DNA of 64,000 nt from Astropecten irregularis (lineage: Eukaryota; Echinodermata; Asteroidea; Paxillosida; Astropectinidae): the NCBI GenBank assembly GCA_963971285.1, contig OZ020258.1, forward strand, positions 10,002,614 to 10,066,613, written 5' to 3'. The notes below the pieces were generated by a model, which saw only the letters and a program-made list of their open reading frames with translations, was not told the origin of the DNA and did no database searches. This document shows, one piece after another, positions 51,601-63,600 of the stretch (its first letter is position 1; each line of letters begins with the position of its first letter). The position numbers were made by a program, and so were the translations under genes.

Positions 51601-54600
51601 GTTAATCCACAGACTGGAGTAGCTACACAGAGATTGTAGGTATAATGTACATGTAACAAATGGTCCATTTAAATTGTATGCACTCTGAAAGTACCAGTAC
51701 ATTGTACTGTTTATGGATTGTGTGGTTGTATGCCTCCATATTTTACAATACCTCAGTACCATATAATGTATGGATTCCATAGGTTAGAATCATTCAATAG
51801 GCACGTTGTTTCACACACACCAAAAAAAAAGCGTGACTATTTGGGTCGTGATTTAAATCACAACGCAAATACGCTATTTGTGTGTGGACACAAATAAGCA
51901 CTTCAAATCACGATTATTTGTGTCTGCACACAAATTATTGCGACTATTTGGGATGTGATTTGAATCGCGACCCAAATAGGTCGTGCTTTTTTGGTGTGTG
52001 TGAACATGATGGCAAACAAAATGTCATTCTCGAGTTAACTTTAATACTTCTGGAATCCATGTTTATATGCACATGCATGCAGTTTTACAAATTGTAATCC
52101 TACATGTAGCATATTTTCTCCAATGAATTTGCCAAAGACAGTATGCAGGCGCCCCCATTAATGATCAGAATTGAATAATTCATTGTACTACTACCTGTAC
52201 TTTATATTGCGTGCAGTTTAGCGTTTTAACTGGGGAAGCTGTGCTGGGAATGTGAAAAACCATTGCTGTCTTTTCATGTCAAGTTCAGTTCTGCATAAAT
52301 AACAAATATACCCAGGCTGTTTCCATGGTCATTTACCTGTTTTACTATAGCATGTACTATAAACATGGCGTGCTGTATCTTTTCGTGGTATTCTTGACCC
52401 TGAATCTGCATTTCTTTGACAAAAACCAAAGTATGATATTATTATATTATAAGCATCGATAAGGATTTCTACCAGTATGTTTTGTTGTTTCCAAATCCTA
52501 CATACATGTAGCATAGGTACAACATCATAATTGATTTCCAACCAAAATCGACACATCATGAATGTCATTAGCAGGAAGTGTTATTTATTGATTTATTGAT
52601 TTTTACATTTGTTTCCGAACAGCTGGAAAAAAATGTATGTCTGGTTATCTACCGACCCTATAATAATTATGGAAGGTAGCAAAATGGTTTATGTAGATCT
52701 TTTCCCCCAAACAATTAAATTCAAGTGTATTTCTTGAAGATTAAATTTGATTTGCCCAATTATCTCCTTCTTCAGAAATATGCGCTGACGAGACTAGAGA
52801 AGCAGGGCTTCCATGCCGAAACCAGCCATGATTACCTGAAAAGTCGGCTGTGGTGGCTGGGCATCATGTTGATGGTAACAGGTGAAGTTGGCAACTTCAT
52901 GGCCTATGGGTTCGGACCGGCAACCGTGGTGGCCCCACTAGGCACCACCACAGTAGTAGGTAGGGACAAGAATGGCATTTTTGTTTATCCCACTTCTGAC
53001 ACCATGTACTTTTGGTTCATTGATACACATTGAATTCAGCCAATGGAGGTGGATTATCAAAAATGATAACAGGATATGCTTTTTTAATTCAGCGGCCATT
53101 AAAGCTAGACTCTTTCAACATTTGGGCAATAGAGGGCGCTAAGCCGACTATCGTTGTGAAAAACTCGCACCAGGATTCACCGTAAAATTATGCCTCCTGG
53201 AAAACCTACACAATTTATACCCATCCAGAAAAGTCCTGGAAAATGCTTTTTAGAATTTTAAAAAGAAGTCCTGAAAATTACAGTAAAATCCAAAAAAATG
53301 TTAGAATCAGAAAACGGTCGGTCTTATAAACTGCCATCAAAATTTACCACCAATAAGTCCACAATATCCCGGAAATGTCCTGGATTATTTTTCACAAGAG
53401 TGTATGAATATATGCACCCTGTTGAATGATATTGTAATTTTAGAAACAAAAAGCTCAACCGTGACCAGGGATCAATTTCATAGAGTTGCTTAGCACAAAA
53501 ATTCGTTAAGCATGACATTTCTGTCTTAGTACTGTAGTAAAAACAGGATTAACAACCAAATTTCCGTGTGTTGTGTATCATTTGCAATAGTTCTTTGGCT
53601 GTTCGCTGACCATGAATATCAAATGGAATTTTCAATGGTGGTTTGTTTTATCGGGCAAGGTATTTTTGTGCTAAGCAATTTTTTGTGCTAAGCATCTCTA
53701 TGAAATTGGCCCCAGCTGAGCTTTCCTGCCATATGCTGGCAGTGGCATAAAATGAATGGTTAATTACTCTTTTCTTACTCGTGTTGGATGATATCATACA
53801 GTAGTCTGGAGCCATGAAACCAGACACATGCTACATACAAAAATGCTGTAGTACGTGTATGAAATAAGATACCAGCAACTTTTACTAGTGTTGCAGACCT
53901 TACGTTAATTGTCAACACGAGAAACTACATGTACATGTACTGTTGTACATATATTGAGGATCACCCAAATAGAATTAATATGGCTTGAGACCCGTGTCTG
54001 ACCCTGACGTCAATGTTATTATTTATTTCAGTACAATTGAGAGAAGAAAAAACAATTGGCACCCTTAAATTACGCAAATACTCAATTCCAGTGTATTTTT
54101 AGCTGTTCCGACATTTCAGATGTCGGAACAGGTTTAGTTTTCGTTCTGGTTTTTATTATTATTATACCTTCGCACTTTTTGCTTCCATAGCTTTGTGTGA
54201 TAAGTTTGTTTATTCCTAATCTTTTATAATCTTTTTCTGGTAAGCTTATATGTGGTATCTTTTGAAAGCTTATAAGCTGAAGTTAATCCTAAGACTGAGT
54301 TTGTTAAAATTCTTAATTAATTAGTCATGTGACAGTCATTTGAATATTTAATTAGTCAATTTTGTTAGCAGCATATCTCGAGAACCACAAATGCTATGGA
54401 AATGATTCTTTTTGCAAAAGCTTTGTTATATCATGTAGTTGTGCATGCTGCCACGAAATTTAGTGTGACGTCATCATGACGTCATCAAAAAGCTGATTTT
54501 TGATTAGCAGTCTATCTCGAGAACGGTAAGTGCTACAGTAATGATTTTTTTTGCAAAAGCTTTGTTATATCATGTAGTTTTGCATTGCTCCGAAAAATGA

Positions 54601-57600
54601 ACATGATGACATCATGACATCATCAAAAAGCCTGATTTTTTTGTTTGCAGCATATCTCAAGAATGACAAATGCTATGGTAATGATTCTTTATATAAAAGC
54701 TTTGCTGCATCATGTACATGGGTATGCTGCCATGAAATTGACCGTGACGTCATCATGACGTCATCAGAGCTTATAAAGCTGATTAAATAGGTCGGAACAG
54801 CTCCGTGTTCGTCCACGAACACTTAAATGTCTAGTTCAAACCGTTTTTCACTACATTTGTGATTTGATTGTTTCCCATTTATGCCCTTTAATTGGAGAAA
54901 AACCTCTTCGATCTTTTAGGAACGAAGAATTGGAGGCCGTGCCCAAATCAATACTAGCCATTACATGTCCCTCAAAAGGTTTTTCAGCCCCACCTGCTTC
55001 ATGATTGCGAGTCGGTTTAGGAATTGACTTCAACAATAGGGCACTTTTATTGATTTTCAACCATCCTGTTTCCTGAAAGCCAGATCCCCCAGATATTAGG
55101 CTTTAGGGCCTGGTTTTGAATTATGTGTGACTTGATGGCCCAATTTGTTTCTGCACAATTGAACTTAATAGCTCAAATTGATTCAGACAAGTCCAGGAAG
55201 GTTTCCAAGCCGAAATAATTAAAGGGAGCATATAGGATTTGCGGAGATGTGCGTTTTGGCTGAATTTGGTACTTAAACAGAAGTGAAGGTCTTAAACTTC
55301 CTTACAGACGTAGTTTCATGTACCTTTTTACATTTTGTCTGGATAGCAGAAATACGGCTGAAATAATCTTGGCCCCCTCAAAGTCCTTCATGGTTACACC
55401 ACGGCACCACGCTTTCGAAATGCTACTTAATCGTTCAGACGAACAATCTTTTTAAAAGACACTAAATCTTGATTTCCTTTAAAAACCCAGCATCTGACGA
55501 ACCAAGATTTCCCATGGTGACTGTTTGCACTGTTTACGAACTGTTGAGTCCATTTTCTGTCTCAAACTCAATAATTTTTGTTTAGAGGCCTTGCAAATCC
55601 TGTACGCTGCCTTTAATGTACTTGTGAATTATTACAAGCACAGTACTCTCCATAACCTAGTTAAGCTTTTCTATTCATTCATCATTTTAATTATACCTTT
55701 GCCATTTCTTCCCTTGCAGCAAATGCCTACATTGCAATCGTATTTTTAGGAGAAAAACTCAGAGCGAGGGATGTTTTAGGTAAGAATTAAAAAATGTTTT
55801 AATAATCTGTATTCTTTTCAAACAAAACTAATACGGAAGGTTGGGAAAAAGAATTTTTAATTTATTATCAAATGGTATTTTTGTGAAGGAGTAAAATGAA
55901 GATTTTTGAAACAATTTTGGGAATATAATGAAAATTGTGAGCATAAACTGTGTGTGCCATTTTAGTAATATCTGGTCAAACTTGTTCTGAATTTTCTTGC
56001 AGGAACGTATCTTATCATTGTTGGTGCTTTTCTGATTGTCGTCTTTTCAACTCAGGTAAGATGATCAACAATTTTTGTCATTTATAACATTTGGTCCATT
56101 TTACAGTGTGCACAATAAAATGGTTTGGTTTTCAGAAAGTTCAGTAATATATGCAAGTATGTGGACCCTAGTACGGTATAATATTAATATAGCAAACATG
56201 GTTATTCGGTCTTTTTCCTACTACTTGAAAGTTCATTGTGAGACGTTTTTTAAATTTTATTCCCCACTTAAAAAAATACAAAAACATACAGGAATGACTT
56301 TATTTGTTTTTTGTACATACTTTGAATAAACCACAAGATTGATCCAGTCTGTTTTTCAAGTTCTTAATTAGCTCAATTATCATGCCGCGGCTTATCTTTA
56401 TCTTTATTTCCTTCCAAAAAGTTCTCTTAATGATAGATACTCATTAAATAAGCAACATTAAAAAAAACCTACGGTATTGGAAGAAATCAGTAGGTAGGAT
56501 TTTCTGTGATTCTTTAATGAAACAAAATGATGTGAAAAATAAGTGTGATGTTCAGAGAGCATTTCATTTCACTGGCATTGAGGGGTTTACAAAATGGAGG
56601 CTCAGACTCCAGCTCAGATTCCGTCATCCAAATATGCTGAAAATGGTTTTTCATTGAAGCTGAAGTTCTGTTTTCCTTTTCAAACCTGAGAATCTACTTC
56701 TGAACTGCGGCCAAAAGTCTCTATTTTGATAGTTGATGTCCGCTATTTGAAAATGGATTCTCAAAATGAAGCCGGAGTCTGTGTTTGAGACTCTGTTTTG
56801 TAAACCCCCTGAGTTTACATGAAAATTACATGAAAATGAAAAGTTCCTTTGTGTTTTTGTCCTTCCTTCAGGATAATACAAGACTCACTGGCCAACAGGT
56901 CGATGAGCATCTTCTAAGACCGGCTTTTATTATATACATGGTAAGGAAAGAAAGCTAGTTGAGTTTCGCTTCTAACATTGGGCATATGTGGTCCATCCTA
57001 GATCCATTGTGTGAACAAAGCTATACTGCAGTTGTTTTGTTTTCTTCTTTCAGTGTTGTGCCTGTGAGATACAGGGTGAGCTTGACCTGGATTGGTGATG
57101 TTTTTTAAAAGAAACAAATGACACTCAACAGTTTAGTAATAAATAAATTAGTAGCATAAATTTAACACTCATTCTCTCCTGCTTATTAGAAAAAAGAATG
57201 AAACAAATTGATCATTCCTAAGAGGAGTTATGTCTATTTTGATAAAGGTACTCATTTTGTAAGCTGTCCATAGAATGTTAATGCTTGACTGAATCTAAAC
57301 TTCTGAAATGGTATTACAGAGTCATTTTAGCTATGTACACAGCTAGAATGAAATACTTTACATTGGTTTTGTCAAGTATTCCATGGACAGCTTGCAAAAT
57401 GCAAAAAAAGTACCTGAAGTTATTAAAATAGACATAAGTCCTCTTACTGATCAATTAAATTTTTTTTCTGATAAGCAGGAGAGAATACTTGTTAAATATA
57501 TGCTTTACTGAACTTTTGAGTGTCATTTGTTTCTTTAGAAAAACATCCCCAATCCCGGTCAAGTTCTTTTTCAGTTTTTGACTCACCCTCAAGAAGTGGG

Positions 57601-60600
57601 AAGATTCCATTACATAAGACCTGTCTTTTAATTCATCCTGAAACTAGTCCAATTTCAGACACGACCTAAGGCTCCGAAACAAGTTGCCTTTTTCTATGTA
57701 CAATATTTTTTTTAGCACAAACAATGATAGACATGTTGAGTTTTATAACAATACAGATGTATTTAACTTTGATAACAGTAAACCTTTAATATATAAACCT
57801 TGACATTCCTCATTTTGTTATCTCATCTGCAGTCATGCGAGGTTGCCCTCTTCATTGGAGTCAATGTTGTTATCCGTTACTATGGCGCCCTTCATGTGAT
57901 CCTTTTCATATTACCGGCGGCCATTCTAGGTAAGACATAATCAGACAGGGATGTGAAACTTCAGATTTAAATTTATCTGAATTTCCAATTTTTTTATTTA
58001 GATTTTTTAAACTCCAAATTTTTTTATTTTTTTTGGTACACCTGCTCTATACAAAGGTATATGAATTTTTAAATTTTAGCTTTTTCCTTGGAGTTTTCGG
58101 ATTTGTGTGTGTTTGGCCACTCAGATCCCTGATCAGAGTACCACTGTACACAACAGTATATCACTTTTGTGGTAATGCGTGGTTTATGATCCAGTCCCCC
58201 TGTGGAGGGAGACTGTGGTAATGTGTGGTAAGCAACTCATGTGTTTGGGTCAACAGCTACAAACAAAAACAAATTAATCCAACATTTGAAAGGTGAACAA
58301 AGAAAAATTGACTGGAGCGGGATTCGAACCGGCAACCTCCTGAATTACCGTACAGGTGCTCTACCAACTAAGCCATCCAGCCCTACGTTGGTGGCGTCCC
58401 TAATAGTCAATTATCTTTGTTCATTTGCCAGTCAGAAGCCATGAAACCATGCACATACTGATATCCCAAGGATCATTTTATCGATATTCGCAGCAATGCT
58501 ACAACTCCCATAATTGTGGTTATTTGATAATTATATTAATCAAACATTTAAAATAAAATCATTACAATTTAATATTTGTTGTTTACTGAATCACTGCTGT
58601 GATAATTGAGTACAGGTTGTTTGTTTATTTGTTTATTTATTTATTTACTTTGTCTTTGTCCATTTGGTTTTTTTTCAGCTTCATTGACAGTTATCAGTTC
58701 CAAAGCCGTATCGGGTATGATTACAATTACGGTGTCTGGGCAGAACCAGCTCATGTATGCTATCTTCTACATCATGATTGTCATCATCATCGTTACGGGT
58801 GTCGTACAAATTAGGTAAGGGCCATGATAATGATCGGGAACTTTTTTCCCCATAGACTTGTACACAGAATTAGTCTTAGTTTAAGCCTTGCTTGATTTCC
58901 TTTATTTCTAAACCCTTCTCCAAGTTGGATTAAAATCTGATTTCAAATTTTTTTGTTTTGGATTTCAGATTTTTTTCCTCACAGACTGTGTACAAAAGTA
59001 TAGGAGATTTTCAGATTTCAGACTTTTTATGCTCCCTGTCAGTTGCTTTCAGACGTTTTTATCATCGATCAATCTCATCCCTTCGGCCAATTTCATAGAG
59101 CTGCTTAGCACAAAAAAATCGCTAAGCATGACATTTCTGTCTTAATAAAAACAGGATCGAAACGCGTCAGGGCCTCCTTACTTTAAGCAATAATTTGATT
59201 TGTTATGGAATAAAAAACAAACCTGTGAAATTTTCAGCTCATGTCATCATCGGAAACAGTAGAAAAGTTGTCTGTTTCGGTATGTTACCCAGTATTAAAA
59301 AAAAGATGAGAAAAAAAATATGTCTGCAGTTTTTTAATTTTTGTATCTTGCATGCATTGCAATGGTCACAGATAGCAAACTGCATGGATCTGTATTTGGC
59401 AGAGTAATATTGCTTTGCACAGGTGGTTCTGAAGCTGAGCTCATTAACAGGGAGACTGTACACCTGATTATCCCTTTGAAGGACACAAGGCATATTGAGT
59501 GTGTATACACATTGGTTATCTGCTCTGCCATGTCTGTGAAAGAGAGTCAGACGTGACAAATTTAGCAACTTCATTGTCTGTTGTGGCGTTACCGGAGATT
59601 AGTACACTCAGGTTAGCTGGTACCCAGCTTCTACAGTAAACTAACTCACCCGTAAATACGACTCTTCATCTATTGGGTCTGAGTACCAGCTAACCTGAGT
59701 ACTACTAAAGTACTAATATGAGGTAACCCTGTCTGTTTGACCATCAGGAAAGAGTAAAGCTTAATTGTTGGTATGTTCATTTGATGTCTGCAACATACTG
59801 CGTTGCGGTCGTAATATATACCATTATAACCATACACTAAATATTTATATCACTATATGAATTCTATGCATGTGTAATCCTAGCGATACCGGTCTGTCTG
59901 GCTTATGACTCATTTCGACAGAGCAGGTTTCGTTTGTTCATTTTTGTGTAACAAGGCATTAAAGGTACAGTACAGGATTGGTAGCATACCCCAACAGAAA
60001 TGTTCACAGATTTACTTATAACTTTCATGGTATGAAGATGAGGATATGGTAGAAACAGACTGTTATTTCCGGCTGAAATGGTGTATTTATCCAGAAATTA
60101 GTCAAACAAAGACCGAAAACAGTTTTGATCTCGGGGTAAGATCAAAACCATTCTTTTTGTTTTATGAGAAAAAATTGAGTTGGGTTTTCACTAATCACTA
60201 TGTTCTCGTCAGTGACTCGAATCAGATGTTCGATTGAGCTCAAATTTTCACAGGTTTATAATTTCATGCACATGTTTTATTAAAAAAAGTGTTGTCCCAG
60301 GTGACTGTTTACCAATCATGTATTATACCTTTAACCATGGGATGATCAGATGATACTGCCCAACCAATCCCGATCCTGGGCCTTTGTGGCATTACAATGT
60401 TATTGCAATTTCTAATTTCTGTTGCCTCAATCACAAACCAATTTAATTAAAGGCCTGATTGGAGAACAGGTTCCATCCATCAACACCTCGTCTCCGATTG
60501 TTTGAGGATGATGTAACAGTAAGGCTAATGACACTTTCCATCTAATTGATTGATTTTCTTTTAATTCGGACACCTGGGTCTTCATAATGCAAACTGGATC

Positions 60601-63600
60601 CCAAGCTTTCAGAATATGCACCCTGTACAACCACTCCATGTGCATCATCAGTAATTCCCCATGTAACAAATCATGCTCAGTGCCATGTAAATTTGAAATT
60701 TTCTCTCATTTGAATATACCGGTAATGTCTTTTTTGTGAAGGTAGATTTACTTGCAGAAACTTAAGGTTGGATAATAACCATGCACAATTGCACATGCAC
60801 CTGTACTTTTATCACAAACCTGTGGAGGTGGATTTAGACTTGTGCTAAATCAAATTTTTTTACAAAGCTATGGAGCGTTGATACTTTTTAATACCCTTTA
60901 TGTGTATGGCATGTTAATTACACATAATTTGTTTGTAAAGCTGCTTAAACCGTTGACATAAATATGCTGTGGCATGGTGGCATGTTGTTTCTGTAGAGTA
61001 ATCTGGTCGTTTGATCAGGTTTAATAAAAACACAACCGGTATTTAAACTGGGTCCCTCAATTGTTATTTATAAGAAATGTTTGAATTTGAATATTGTAGG
61101 GAATTAGCCATCATTTCTCCATGTGTTAATTTTGTTTTGAAGGCTACAGTTTTTATAAAATAATGAACCTCATTATCTTTTATATGGGACATTTGAAGGA
61201 GTTTTAAAACAAATCTTAGTGCTTTTGTATTAGAGTGTTGCCTTATAGTATAAGGGAGTACTTGGGAGTCAGGTTGGAGGTAGTGGTTCTTTCCTCGCCT
61301 GTCACCTCTGCGGACCGGGTTCAAGTCCGGCTAGGCCCACAAGTGGATTGGGTTTTCAGTCCCTACCTGATTCTGTGGGTTTTACCCAGAATTGTCTCTG
61401 GGGTTTTCCTCCCACCTCTAAAACTGTATCTTCTTCTCATCATCTTTACAAAGCAGGTTTCATCAGACTTTCGAGCTACAGTGCCTAGGGCACTTTTGAG
61501 AAATCCTTGGTGTCATTACCAGCTAAATAGATATTAATAATTATAGTATTCTTGGTTATTATTATTATCTATACAATCAAAAATTATAACGCCCTTAGGG
61601 AGACAAAACAAGTGGTGTGAACAAGAATGTTAGTGTGATTGGAGGTATTTCAATCATTTCTGCAAAATGCTTCAACACCTATAGAAATAATTTCAATGAC
61701 CCAAGCAGTATAATTATCTTCTGTGGGGTGCAAAACCTCAGTCTATAGAAAAGTCGTTTGGAAAAGTGTTTATAATTTGCAAAAATAAATGAGGATTTAT
61801 TTATAGGACATTTGTGTGCACATGCTCAGTTGTTTTGATTTTATGATTATTTTGTATCTTGATATTTGATTTATGAATTCATGTCCTTTTTTTCTTTCTG
61901 AACAGATATGTAACACGGGCTATGCAGTCATTTCAGGCTACCGTCGTTGTACCAACCTTTTTTGTATTTTTCACCGTTAGTGCAATATTAGCTGGTAAGT
62001 TGTTACTGTCTATTGATAGAAAAAAAAACATTAAAAAGGGAGAAAACTTTTAGCCATTCAGCAAGATCCTGTAAGGATTGAAACGTCAGTCCCTCGATTC
62101 TAACTCCACTTTGGACACTTCTCTTTATTTCTCCAGGTATCTTTTTCTATGGGGAGTTTGACGGTCTCACATTTGTGCAAATTGTGATGTTCTTATTTGG
62201 GTAAGTGCCATTTGTGCCATGCAATCGGTTTGCTTATTTAATGGCAGAGTGCTAAGACATTATTCAAATTTTAACCACAAAAGCCAGTTTTCATTTCATG
62301 AGTATTTAGTATTTATTTCATTTCTCGGGAAGAACAAGTTACAACATACATGAACAGCAATTCACACTCTCAGTAGAACACGACAAAACAAATACATACC
62401 GTAACTACATAAGAATCCAATCAGCTCCCGAAGGATTGCCCAAAAGAAATGAATTCTGTCATAGGGGCTTTCCAGACTAATTGAATAAAATAAATAAGAA
62501 TGAATATAAATAATTACCTATTACAGAATAATTTAAATAATAATAAATGCAGTAAATTACAAGAATAAATTATAATAAAGCAAAGAGGTTCTCCAGACAG
62601 CCAGACTGAATGATCACCGATGATCTCTTTGTCTCAATTCAGGTGCTTTTGTTCCTTTATCGGAGTGTTCTTCATAACGCAAGGTCGGGATGGTGAAAGT
62701 CCGACAGCATTAGAAAGTCGGTACCACACTGAGCCACCGAAGGAACTGAGTGAGTATGGAAATCATTTTCCTAAAATTGATTTCACGATGCCACCAAATT
62801 TAGACTTAAAATGGCCTGTTTGTAATTGCCCTGCTATTAAAGGTTTACTGTAATTGAAACTCATGTGAAGTCAAATACATCTGTATTGTTATAAAACTGA
62901 ATCTGTCTATCATTGTTTGTGCTAGAAAATATTGTACATGTATATAGAAAAAGGCGGTATTTAAGACCCATAATTTAGGGGGGTGGGAAGGTGTGGAAAG
63001 CAGGGGGTGTCCCCCTTCTTTGGTAGGAAGCTTTTTCAATATGACATTTGAATTTTGAATTTTATTTTATTTTATTTTATTTTTATTTTTTTTAAGGAAC
63101 CCCCCTTACATCCGCCACTGATGAAAAAAACTAACCTGTTTTTCTTAATCGAAAAGTGAACAAAGAAAAATTGACTGGAGCGGGATTCGAACCGGCGACC
63201 TCCTGAATACCGTACAAGCGCTCTACCAACTGAGCCATCCAGCCCTACGTTGGTGGTGACCCCAATAGTAAATTATCTTTGTTTGTTTGGCAGTCAGAAG
63301 CCATGAAACCACACACACACCGCCATACCCCAAGGATCGTTTCAATGATACACGCAGCAATGTTGCAACCTCGGAACGGTGCATGGGGGATCACTCAAAA
63401 GAGGATACGGCTTTTTAATTAATACGTCATCAAATAACCACAAGGGAAACTGACTGACTGTTATTTTTTAATTTGTCTCCATCGTACTATGCAGTGCCCA
63501 CCTGCCCCTTTCCATGTACAAGTCACTTGATACAGCCGTCCGATGACGAGTACGAGGCAGACGACCCGAAGGAGATTGAGATGGAGTCTCCCGTGAGCGG

